A stretch of 64,000 nucleotides of DNA, taken from the NCBI GenBank assembly GCA_033439295.1, contig JAVTLE010000023.1:868001-932000 (forward strand). The letters run 5' to 3'. Position numbers and translations under genes: made by a program. Shown here in pieces: positions 22,001 to 32,860 of the stretch (positions are counted from its first letter, which is position 1; every line of letters begins with the position of its first letter). Origin of the DNA: Deuterostichococcus epilithicus (lineage: Eukaryota; Chlorophyta; Trebouxiophyceae; Prasiolales; Stichococcaceae). The notes below the pieces were generated by a model that searched no databases, had not been told where the DNA came from, and saw only the letters and a list, made by a program, of their open reading frames with translations.

Positions 22001-25000
22001 ACTTTTTCTCGCCCATGGCGCGTTACAGCCAGGCGAGGCCTCACGTTAGCACGGTCTGGCATGTCCATGCACGCGAATGCGATCAGCTGCCAGTGGCAGA
22101 GACGGGCGCATGGTGGTATCCATGTCCAGCTGTCAAATGAAGTCCCAGACCACGGCGTAGGGGGTTCACGCAACCCCTGAAGGGTTTCAAAGCGCCTTCC
22201 CGGCGCAGCTCTGGCCCCTGTCTGTGGGGGCAGGGTGAGGCCTGGGATGAAAATTTGGGAACTGCAAGGTGCTCATCGTCACTGAACATAAGTGCAGGCG
22301 GCAGCGGATGGCGGCAGCGGGCACGCAGTCATCGACGAGTTCAAGACCCTGGTGCGAGAGGCACACAAGGCGGGCATCGAGGTCATCCTGGACGTGGTGT
22401 TCAACCACACCGCGGAGGGCAACGAGCAGGGGCCCACCCTCAGCTTCAGGTCTGATTTCAAGTGGCACTTTTTCATCCCTGCGAAATGGGATCATGTATA
22501 CCATGTGTAGTGTCGATTCCCAATGTGCTATTCAACCACACTGCGGAGGGCAAAGAGCAGGGCTCACCCTCAGCTTCGGGAGTGTAGTTTTGGAGGTGCT
22601 CCTGACATGACAGTCAATATCTCATGCCGCAGGGGCCTAAACACCTGCCTTGCTGCCCCAAGTGCCTCGCTGCCGTAGACTTGGGAAAATTGTTGCACAC
22701 GGCGACCGGTGTCCTTTGTCGCAGGGGCCTGGACAATCGGGTGTATTACATGCTCGCGCCGCAGGGGCAGTACTACAACTTCAGCGGCTGCGGCAATACC
22801 TTCAACTGCAACCACCCGGTCGTGCAGGTGGGCCGAGGGTGCCTCATATGGCTGCCTAATATGGCTGGCCAGCTTTGTGCACGTGCTCGTAATGTGGCAG
22901 CCCTTTCAACTGCATCTAGCTAGGCCGTGCAGCTGCCCTGCGACTGTGGCAATGCCTGGGCAATGTCCCGAGTGCCGCTGCCAGAAAGCACCGCTGTCCG
23001 CCTATCTCGTGTGCATTTCCGCGTTCCTGTGACACCCCAGTTCCGCCGACTGCCCTGCCTGTGCATGTCGATGCGGAGCTGAGTCACTCGCCGCCCTTTC
23101 GCAGGCGGTGATCATCGCCGCGCTGCGGTACTGGGTGCAAGAGATGCATGTTGACGGGTTTCGCTTCGACCTGGGGTCAATAATGACGCGCGCGCCCTCG
23201 GTGTGGCACCCGCCGGCGGGCGACGGGGCGGCTACGAGCGGGGGCGCCGCCGCGGCGGGCTCGAACGGCAACGGCAGCGGCGCGGCAGCGGCGGCGGACG
23301 CCCCTGAGGACCTGGGTGCGCTGCCAAGCAGGCTCGAGTAGTACAGCCTGTGTGCCGGAACCTGCAAGGAGCGCATGGTTGAGAAGGTTTTGAAAGCAGT
23401 GATGATGAAGATAGATGATTACGGTGGGATTGATGACACTGCTGTCTGCTCCCCGGCCAGCGCGGTGCTGCAGGGTTGTCATTTCCTGCAGCTGGGCCGG
23501 CAACTCGGTCTGAGATGCCCAGATCTCACAACGTGCGCAGGGCTGATGCACGACGGCGGCGCGGGCGTGCCGACGGGCACGCCCCTGACGCGGCCGCCGC
23601 TCATAGAGGCCATCAGCGAGGACCCCATCCTGTGCCGCACCAAGCTCATCGCCGAGGCCTGGGACTGCGGGCCGCTCATGCAGGCGCGGCACAATGTAGG
23701 GTTTAGGATTTGTTGTGCAGTAGTCCTACGAAGCTAGGCAGCACTCAGCTCAATGAGACACCCTGAACTTGGACCCTAGACTGCTGCACATGCCGGCAAT
23801 GGCATCTGTACTGTCGCTGAGGGGACTCCAGGTCGCGTGACTGCCGCTCAATGCCTCCTAGCCTCTCGTTCCATGTTTTATGTACGGACTAAACCCGGGT
23901 GATGGTGATGCGGCAGGTGGGCGCGTTCCCACACTACGGCGGCCGCTGGGCGGAGTGGAACGGCAAATTCCGCGACACCGTGCGCACCTTCATCAAGGCA
24001 AGGGCTTTGGTCTTGCTCCTGCTTTCTTGCCCTCTGCTATATTGCTCGGTGTATCACGCGATCAGGCGCAGTGTTTGGAGCCGGCCGTTCCTGCACATGC
24101 ATGGGCTGCGTGCGGCTTCGATCAGGGACCGGAAGGGAGTGTGGGTGTCAAAGCCGCTGACAGGCCCGTGCGTGGAAACAGGCACGTGCATAGGGTGGGG
24201 TGCCGCAGCACGAAGATGGGGTTCAGGTGCAGAGGTTTTGCTGATGGTGGGTGTTGCCCTGCGATACAGGGCACGGAGGGCCCCTGGGCGGCCGCCTTTG
24301 CAAATGCGATGGGCGGGTCACCGGACATCTACAGCAACGCGCAGGCCAGCGACGACGACTGGTGCGATGATCGTCAGCTCTGAACGTCAACTGGCTTTCT
24401 CGAGAGCCTCCATGGTGTAACGCGCTGCCATTGCATCGTGCATCCTCGCGACAAAACCTTCTGGCCTCAAACTCTGCCGCTTGAAGGAGCATCCCCCCGC
24501 ATCATGCATTGTTGACGTTCCTCCTTTCGATCCTGGCTCGAACCGTCCTCAGTTCCCGCCCTTGCCCGTCACAGGTGGGGCAACAACGGCGGGCGGGACT
24601 GGCGCGGCGGGCGGGAGCCCCGCCACTCCATCAACTTCATCACCGCGCACGACGGCTTCCCGCTGGCCGACCTGGTGTCCTACAACGAGAAACACAACGA
24701 GGCCAACGGCGAGGACAACAGGCGAGAGCTGTTGAGTGAGGGCCGCGGAGATGCCCGAGGAACACGCTGCCTGCCACGGAGGCTGCGGACCCTGGGGCGA
24801 CATGGGGCAAGGCGCCGGCTGGGTGTCGTCATGCGGTCCGACTGCCTGTGCAGTCCCGAAGCTGCAAGGTGCCACAGAGGTGCAGAGGCCAGCGCAGGGT
24901 GCTCAGGGTGCTGGCGACACTGCCCGACACGACAGCCCAAACACCACCATGACTCATGGGCATGGTGGCACATGGTGGTCATGGTGGTACACCACCCCGC

Positions 25001-27759
25001 GCAGGGACGGCGAGCAGCACAACCTGACGTGGAACTGCGGGGAGGAAGGGCCCGCCTCGTCGCCCGCCGTCGCGTCCCTGCGCGCCCGCCAAGTGCGCGC
25101 CTGCCGCCGCAGCTGCCTGCTGAGGGGCGGGCAGACAAGGACTGACAACACCGCGACCGGCATCCTGCCGCATGACAGCCCACTGTCTCCTGCCTTTCCT
25201 GGGAGCCAGGAGGAGGGGGGGCGCCCAGTTAGAAAGAGTGCCCTCATCATGCCCTCACTGCAGCTGGGTGCCCGCACTGGTTGTCAGATTGTTGTTGCTG
25301 GCGCCCTGCAGCCCCCATGTTGTGCTCCGGCTTTGCAATGACCTTGACGAGTCAAGTCCCTGCTGCAGGTACGCTGCCTCCTCACACTTACCTTCTGCGA
25401 CCTGTGTCCATGTTCAGCCACTCGAAACGCAACACCCAGTGCTCACTGATGCAGGTGCGCAACCTGGCAGCGGCGCTGCTGCTGTCGCACGGCGTGCCCA
25501 TGTTCTGCATGGGCGACGAGTACGGCCACTCCAAGGTGAGTGCTTACTTGCAAACTCGCAATCTGAGATACACTGATTCGGTATGATACAAGTTTGCAAA
25601 GTTCTGCTTAAGCGATGAGTACGGCCACTCCAAGGTGCACGCCTGCTGTTAACAACAGAAATATAAGAAACGAAGAACAGCAGTGGCAAGCTCGACCGCT
25701 TTTGCCGCAAGTGAACCACAGGCCGCTGCTAGTAAGGCCCTTCCAGCACGACCGATCTGGCTGGTCGGTTTGTCCTGCTTCCGCTGAGCTATTCTGATGC
25801 ACGCAACGACCAGTACTCCTGGCAGTCAAGTCCTTTTCGAGCATTGCGCACTGTCGTGGCCAATGCGGCGCTACTCAGGAGCTTATGCCGCTTGGCTTCC
25901 CTGCGGTGCAGGGCGGCAACAACAACACCTACTGCCATGACTCGCCGCTCAACTGGCTGGACTGGGACGCCGCGGAGGATCCTGGCAACGAGTTCGCTCG
26001 CTTCTTCCGGCACCTCATCGCCCTCAGGTGACCGTTGAACGCGCTTGTGTCCGATGCCACAGCACGGCTCTGCGTCAACAGGTTTGCCCGCTTCTTGTGG
26101 CACCTCATCGCCCTCAAGTGAGCGCCAGAAACCCTGCCGCAGCATGGTCAGACCGGCTCTCAGAACGCTGTCGAAACCCGTGCTACGTAACCGTTCCCTG
26201 CAATGTGTGACATCTGTGATCTGAATTCTGTTAAGCTCTATGCCACCTGCTGCTTTGTATTCGTAGGGGGCACATTGAGACAGTCAGGCGAGCACACCCA
26301 CCTCACATGCGATTGCCACATCTTCTCCTTGCTTCTCCGTACCGCAGGCGGCGGCGGCAGGAGCTGCGGCGCGGCAGCTACGGCGAGAGCGGCATCCAGT
26401 GGCACGGCACACATGTAGGGCAGCCCGACTTCTCGGAGCACAGCCGCCTGGTCGCCTACTCCATCGGTGGGATGTTCACAACTCCTTTGGCAAGTTCGGC
26501 ATATGCCTGACAAGAAGACGCGTCACACCTGCAGCAGCAGCCAGACTGCAGGCAGGGGAGAGGCACCGACCGAATGGACCTCGCTGCCCAGTATACACGA
26601 CCTCCACATGCGAGGGACCAGTAGGTCGCACTTGACAGCAGCCATCGGTGGCCGCATCTCGAGTGTAGCCTATCACTTAAGTCGTTGTCGCTGGATCAAA
26701 CTTGCAGGCTCCCCGGACGGCGGCCTGTACATCGCGTTCAACAGCAGCCACCGGCCGGTGGTCGTGGACCTGCCCCGCTGGCATGGCCGCCGCTGGCAGC
26801 TGGCTGCCAACTCCGGCAAGGTGGACCCCTCAAGTATTTGATGCACAACGGTCGAGGAGTGTCAAACCATGGGCGGTCACCATACTGCATCCCTTTCCCC
26901 TATCCCACGACCCTGGCACCCTGCCGCGACTTCTCTCGAGCACCCGCACCCGCGCCTGCATTGCACTGTTCTTGCAGCTCGAAAATGGCACTTCGTCAAC
27001 CACCTGCCGCAATTCCAACGAGCTCGTCAGTGCTCCATGAACGCAGCCGGCTCCAAGCCGGTTAGCGTCTTGCTACACCCCTGCAAGGACTGCAACAAAA
27101 ATTGCACTTTCACTTCTGGACTGTACATCTCCTGTGCCGCAGCGAGCGCCGTGCGACTTTCTGGCGGAGGACGAGGGCCTGTCCAGCAATCATTGCGACG
27201 CTCTGACAGGGTCACATCGGAGTGATCAGACAGGAGATGCTAGTATCTTGCCGGTCTTGCGTGACACTCTAAATTCAATTTTCATCTGACTTCTTCATGC
27301 TTCACAGCGTGCCCCTTGCGACTTTTTGGTGGAGGACGAGCAGCTGTCGGCGGCTGAGCTGGCACGGGCGCGGACGGACGATGCGGTGTGGACGGACGAG
27401 CACTGCTACCCGCTGCTGCCCTACTCCTTCTGCGTCCTGGAGTCGATGACGGAGGCGCAGGTGCGTATTGCAGGATTTTTTTGGCACAGAAGGTCTTGGT
27501 TGGAGACCTGCTTTCGACAGCAAGGCCCAATGCTGCCTACGAGTGCTCCTTCTGCGTGCTGGGTCGCTCCCAGCTGATGTGCTGTGGGATCTCCCTGAAC
27601 ATCATATGTACTGGCGCCCGCCGCCTAAGGTCGTTCAGAGTTTTGAGGTAGCCTCAGGACCTGGCGTTCGTCGAGAACTGCAGCGATTGTTTGTTGGTGT
27701 TGTTGTTCCGTACATTCCCGGTTCTAAACTTGCCTTCTCTACAGCTGGAGGCGCAGTAG
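19045..27759 (+). CDS. ISA: Isoamylase-type starch debranching enzyme (GH13), plastid-targeted
   Basis: Hydrolyses alpha-1,6 branches of glucans during starch assembly or breakdown. The model has 23 exons in consistent phase and about 925 codons: 19045-19190, 19548-19773, 19935-20115, 20423-20550, 20777-20845, 20962-21111, 21365-21434, 21607-21713, 21946-22032, 22298-22449, 22725-22827, 23105-23315, 23541-23683, 23917-23997, 24270-24361, 24575-24721, 25005-25092, 25455-25535, 25912-26027, 26348-26466, 26708-26820, 27308-27460 and 27745-27759. Motifs: VTNFAVFS (start of the N-terminal beta domain), [35 protein letters not shown] (catalytic Asp), LIAEAWDCG (catalytic Glu), [10 protein letters not shown] (Asp), [15 protein letters not shown]. 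The N-terminus is Ala/Ser/Arg-rich like a transit peptide; exon 1 is the least certain exon. Five or six introns use GC donors. The end is uncertain: LEAQ-stop at 27757-27759, or read-through to the stop at 27575-27577. Subclass (ISA1 versus ISA3) is not resolved. Confidence 0.9.
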
Positions 27760-28802
27760 CGGGCTGCTGCCGGGGCGCCGCAGGAGCCGCCGCAAGCGCT
27801 GCAGTCGGCTTTAAACGGCTCCGTCGGTGCTGGCGACCGGCTGTCATCCGCAAGGAACCTGTCTGGCTGAGCGCGTCATAACCGTTGTGGAGGCGTCTGT
27901 TTGTGCCATCAATCATCTTTAGAGTCTTTCCGTACAGCAGGGGTGGTCCTAGCTGGTGCCGGCCCGCATTTATTTGTTGACATGATAAGCTTGCTGAGAA
28001 TTGAACAGGACTACGAGGGGACGTATACGTGTTGTCGATACTGCAACATGTGGGACGCATTTCCAGCATAGTGTTTTTAAAAACTCTGCAAGCAGACCCC
28101 TAGACATACATCTTAGCTAGCTAGCAAAGGCAGCGCCATGCATGCTACACGCGCAAATTGCACATTGCAAGTTATCAGACCTCGATGAGCTTGTGTGAAC
28201 CCGACTCATTTTTCATGCGACCCTTCAAATCCCTTTGATTCTAAGCCCCGACTTCGCCGTTGGCCACTGTAATTACAGCTTACAGCAGGTCACAACCGTG
28301 TTTCCGCGGATATTTCCGCCTTTTCTCAGCCGGCCGACAAGACCAGCCTGGCGGCCTCATCGACGCTGAGTTCGACTCGATGAACAGTGACGAGGGGATA
28401 GCAGCCTGCCCTGTTGAGGTGGACTTGTCAGAACTGGCGGGCGCACGACAACCGCTGTGGTGTGCATCTGCATGCAGTGAGGGTTTCCGCACATAAAGTC
28501 TGCTATTGAATCCAACGAGCACCCTGATTCCCACGAGGTCAAGCAGATCGGAGGTTGCGATGGTTCATAACACCGGAGATTGTGCCAAGTCTCCGATCTC
28601 GTGATCTGACCGCCACCTGTTGGCGAGCTGTCCGCGGATTGACATAGGCCGAGGAGAGGAAGATCAGACCAAATCTCGTCATGCTTGCAACTTGCTTGAA
28701 TCCACGCAATATTCATCGAATCACAATACAACTCTGCAACCAACTTGCATCGACACCAACACCGATCCACCTCTGCCACCGAGCTTTCATCCCCCCGACA
28801 AC
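27760..28802. other. Intergenic: isoamylase 3' flank and peptide-gene promoter
   Basis: No convincing coding sequence. A TGTAA, the usual green-algal polyadenylation signal, lies at 28268-28272 about 510 bp after the isoamylase stop. The 200 bp before 28803 should hold the promoter and 5' UTR of the small peptide gene. A 78-codon open frame at 28260-28496 shows no recognisable features. Confidence 0.5.
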
Positions 28803-29985
28803 ATGGCGAAGTGGTCCTCCATTGCGGCGGCATTCCTGCTGTGCGTGGCGCTGCTGGCAGCCCTCGTCGGCCCGTCTGCGGCTCAGGGTCCGGTGAGCAC
28901 CAACCATTTACGTACTCTTGCTTGCACTCACCGGCTGTCGTGCCTTGGATCATCCGGCACCATGCATCAGCATCATTACACACTAGATTTAGCGCAGCTC
29001 TGGTGGTCCATGTTGGCCTGCTGCTTGTTGGCGTGCCAGCTTCCGTCATGTTGTACATAGCAGGTTGTCGAACATGCATGCCAGCGCCAGCAGCATTTCA
29101 CGCGGCCGGCCTTGGACGATTTATCGTCAGTGCAACTGGGCTGTTGCTCATCTCCATCATTTGTTCCAATCGCGAACCTACGGAAGCAATATAGATGTCT
29201 TGAGCTCTCAAGTGGTCTGCCTTTGCAGACTGGACAGATTGGTCAGAGGTAGGTGCAGCCTCATACCATAACCCATCTCGCCTGTGAGCTGTTACATGGC
29301 CTGCTGCTTGTAGGATTATTGCCGCGACAATGTTCAATTTTCAGGCAAGCATCTCAGCGTTTCTGCCTCTATCTGCAGGTGCACTGCGTCCTCACAGTGC
29401 ACGGGTGAACTCCTCCACTGCACTCACCACTGGCAATGAAGAGGCGGGGCAGCTGAGCACTCTTGCTCAGCAGCAATGCCCTCACGTTGGGTATATTCTA
29501 CTTGTTGATGAACGCCAACCAAGGTGGCAGCTTCAATATGACACCTTGCGTCTGTGAACGGCAGGCGACTGCACGATATGCGCAGATATTTCTACAACGC
29601 TGTGCGTAAGGCTCAATGGCCGTGTTTTTTCTTGATCTGGGACTGCGCAAGTTCGACTTGCAAGTGGTTTCGAGTGGAACTTGAGACACTCTCGACGTCC
29701 AACTGAGTGCTGGGGGCACGACTCGTTCTGATGCAGGCGTAGCCGCTGCTGCTTGCCAGCGGGAAACTTCTGCATCACCAGCCTGGGTAGGGACGGTTTC
29801 CCGAGCTTGGATGACAGCAAGCATGCGTGTGTCCTGATGTATTCGCCCAAACACCCAAACCAGTAGTGTGCAAGGCAGCAAGGGCCACCAGAACTACGAC
29901 AGCCTCTTCCTCTGCCTATTGTGCAGACTGCTGTGGCGTCAGCACGACCTGCAATGCTCAGCACTGTGGCGGCAGCTCGGGCTGA
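28803..29985 (+). CDS. Small secreted 12-cysteine peptide, cystine-knot-like (copy A)
   Basis: Six tiny exons join in frame to about 96 aa: 28803-28892, 29229-29248 (20 nt), 29379-29404 (26 nt), 29565-29610, 29737-29786 and 29927-29985. Exon 1 is a clear signal peptide (MAKWSSIAAAFLLCVALLAA, cleavage likely near PSAAQ). The mature part is about 70 aa with spacing C-x5-C-x3-C-x2-C-x7-C-x5-CC-x6-C-x5-CC-x5-C-x4-C. The second half, CC-x6-C-x5-CC-x5-C-x4-C, resembles an inhibitor cystine-knot framework. Exon 4 ends at an unusual GC donor (GTAAG|gctcaa). The model is supported because all six exons, including the 20-nt one and the GC donor, recur in the inverted paralogue at 31058-32392. Function unknown; a role in the wall or extracellular space is only inferred from the signal peptide. 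I recognise no named family. Confidence 0.8.
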
Positions 29986-31057
29986 GGATGGACGTCACCA
30001 ACGGTCAAGAGAAGCCAGAAGATCGTGCATTAACAGTGCTGGGGAGCGAGGCCTCAGCACTCTATATCCTTGAATGAAATGCTGAAGACGGAAGCGACAT
30101 GTATAGATGCGAAATTATGCATTTTCAAGTGCACAAAATGGCTGCGGTTTGCAAGTCCGACCTCGGGAATTATTGCGAAGGGTTTTGCAACTCACACTGC
30201 GCAGCGCGCCTCCACCGCCAAAGTTCTTGCCAGTTGTCCTGTGTCTGCCGGCCGAAAAATCCTTCCAAAATTACTGCCTCCTCCGCCAGCAGGGCGCTGA
30301 TTCCCTGCTTCATCCCCTTGTTCCTTTCTTGACCTTGCTCTTTGTGCTCCAGCAGCACAAGTCTTCTGACATGTGACTTGCCAGGGCGCCTACTCTTCCT
30401 CTTAACCCGAGAAAATAATGCTCCCAGGCGGGGGCACATACACGCATCGTCCGGCTGCCCTGTCACGGCCGAGAGTGACCCAGCTGAGGTGCTGTGGGAT
30501 CTCCCTGCAGCTCATGCTGTGCCCGCCGCCTCATTTCGAGAATTGCAGCAATATTTGTAGTTCTTTGGTCCGAATACCTTCCGATTCCAATGTTGCCTTC
30601 TGTGCAGTGGCGGGACCCTGGAGGCGCAACAGCGGGATGCTATTGCGGCGGCGCAGGAGTTTGCTACAGGCGTCAGAGACGGCTCCGAAAGGCTCCGATG
30701 GTGGTGGCAACCGGCAGGCAGATGGATGGACCTTGTTTGCCTGTTTTGCATTGTGAAGCCGAGTTGCAGGTACTTTCGCTACCTGATCCCGCATATAACT
30801 CTTGCAACTCTCTTCATACAACGATTTTCAAGGCTCGAGTCTCCATCCTTTCACTACTGCTGGGCATGCATGTATCAGAAACAATTAAACAAGCAGGACC
30901 TTCGAGCTGCTGTTCCAGTTGCCCTCTCAGAAGTAAACTCGGGGAAAGGGCAGAAAAATTTCAGGCGGTGTGCAGCAAGACGAGAGGCTCTGCAGTGCAT
31001 TAAAAAAGGTTGTGCTTGCTTCTCTGGCCAATCGGCCCCTGTAACGATCAAGCGTCT
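29986..31057. other. Region between the two convergent peptide genes
   Basis: Apart from the isoamylase-tail copy at 30478-30720, I see no gene. It should hold both 3' UTRs. ORFs here are short and show no motif. Confidence 0.5.
30478..30720 (+). pseudogene. Dispersed copy of the isoamylase 3' end (27569-27845)
   Basis: The two blocks share cagctgatgtgctgtgggat-type sequence (27570s / 30480s), a gagaactgcagc segment, a cttgccttctctacag-like acceptor, and a following GC-rich stretch ending in cgg(c)tccg..ggtg..caaccgg. Order and strand are the same in both. The copy lies about 2.9 kb downstream, beyond peptide gene A, and has no intact isoamylase frame. Confidence 0.6.
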
Positions 31058-32392
31058 TCAGCCGCCGGAGCGCACGCCGCAGCGCTGATTGTCGCGGAAT
31101 ACATTGGTGCCACAGCAATCTGCGCAGTGCAAGAGTGTTCCAGGGTCAGTGTGTTCTGGCACATCAGAGCCAGCGCTGGTGTGGCTCATTGCCGTAGTCA
31201 GCCACGTTGTGGATCGTCAGACCCCGTGTCGTGAGCACTCATATTAGCATAGCCATACCACTACTCAAGTGCAGCTGACATTGCTTCAGAGACGACCTGA
31301 CAGTAATGAGAGCCAAAGCGGTACCCTGGCTGCTGATGCAGAAGTTGCCAGAGGCCAAGCAGCAGCGGCTACACCTGCATTGCAAAAAGTTGCGCCCCCA
31401 GCACTCAGTCTCATGTCAAGTTATTTTAAAATTTAATTTAACCCTCTAGCAGACCAGGTACGCATGGACACCGTCCTAAAATGGACGAAAGCGGCACTTG
31501 TGCCTCACGCACAGAGCGACGCAGCATGACTGTGGCGCAGAATAGTCCCAACATTCTGCCATCATCGACAACTGAATTAGTTCGCCCAGGCCCAATGCTG
31601 TGCCAACAACGGCTGCAGCAGAGCATCTTGCCAAGAGACGCCCAGCTGCTCGAGCATGCGATCGTGTCGAACTCACAATGCTCAAGCAAGTGGCGCCGCT
31701 GTTTGCAACGTGGGTGCAGGGCTGGCGTTAGCAACTCGTCAGTGGGTACAACAGCACCGGGAGGAATTTGAGGAGGTCACCCGTGCACTGGTTTGATGCG
31801 GTGCACCTACAGCAATGCAAGAAAGGGAAGCCTCAGATCTGAGCAGTGAGCAGGCAAGCAGCAGCAGCTACACCTCAATCATAACAGCTCAGATGCTGCC
31901 GCACCTCTGGCCAATCTGTCCGGTCTGCGTTGCAAGGTACACTTGAGGTCGCAATCACTCTTGAAATTGTCAGGAGGCACGGTGTACAACAACAAAAGCC
32001 AGCAGCAGTGGCGTCGGCCGAGGCTGAGCTGGATATCATTATGTACTAACGAACAGGATGCATGCAATCTGCGCTGGACACGTTTAGAGATGAAATAGCA
32101 AGCTGCTGGCCACCGAAGCAGATGAAGGCCGTGCATGTATAGACGGACGATCAGCCGAGCAGTGTGCCTGACATCAGTGCATGTGCTGCTGCATCACGCA
32201 CTGCACGCATGAGTGGTGCTGCTGGATGAAAGGTGCTGCTGCATGAAAAGATCTAGGGAATGCAGTAATGCACCGCAAGCAAGACTGCGTGACCCTTACG
32301 GGCCCTGGGCCGCGGACGGACCGACGTGGGCCGCCAGCAGGGCCATGCGCAGCAGCACCGCCGCCGCTGTAAATGGAGGACCACTTCCTCAT
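31058..32392 (-). CDS. Inverted paralogue of the 12-cysteine peptide (copy B), signal peptide frame-shifted
   Basis: Each exon matches copy A: 32300-32392, 31906-31925 (20 nt), 31781-31806 (26 nt), 31504-31555, 31325-31374 and 31058-31119. The GC donor after exon 4 (GTGAG|gcacaa) is also kept. The joined frame is open for about 100 aa to a TGA at 31060-31058. Exon 1 keeps the copy-A start (ATG..AAGTGGTCCTCCATT) but has a 4-nt insertion (TACA) after it and a 1-nt loss at the donor. The hydrophobic core is therefore read out of frame, while downstream exons stay in frame. Its Cys spacing in the second half is CC-x6-C-x5-CC-x10-C, so the last Cys of copy A is missing. It may be a non-secreted derivative, a decaying copy, or use an unseen start. 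Confidence 0.65.
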
Positions 32393-32860
32393 TATTCTCA
32401 CTGTTATGAACGTTCGGTCGCGGGAACAAACAGGTTTTGGATGGGGCTGCGATGCTTGTTGAATCGCATTTTGACCCTGGTGACTTGATGATCATCTGAA
32501 GGGCGATCTGCTCGCCGCCAAGTGGCGATTGGACCACCAGCAGCCAATATAATAGTAGTGTTGCAAACATCCAATTCAGCCCTGATCCCGTGGACCCAGG
32601 CTGCTGTGAGAGAGAGTTTTACACCTTTCCAGCCTCACTCAGGCTGATTGGGGCTTATGAGAAGTCTTCCTTTAAACCATCAGGTGGTGTAATTACATTC
32701 TCTAATTGAATGACGAACAACTGCTAATTGCCAAGACTTACCGCCAGTTTACGCAGCAGAGAGCAGCATGACATCGGATGCAGGATGCAGTGCGACCCTG
32801 CTTGGGGTGCTGCATGCTACCGAGACCACCGAGGCACACAGCCGAGGCACACATCTACAA
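32393..32860. promoter_or_regulatory. Divergent intergenic region, peptide gene B / oligopeptidase A
   Basis: This 468-bp region separates two divergent starts. An AT-rich patch (caatataatagtagtg) lies near 32545. No specific element can be assigned. An in-frame ATG at 32768 is an alternative oligopeptidase start. Confidence 0.35.

Noticed and set aside
28260-28496. 78-codon ORF after isoamylase
   Set aside because: No recognisable domain, no splice partners and no homologous copy; more likely 3' flank.
28803-29985. Labelling the cystine-knot-like peptide a toxin or antimicrobial
   Set aside because: The Cys framework is shared by many unrelated secreted proteins; nothing in the sequence or context shows such an activity.
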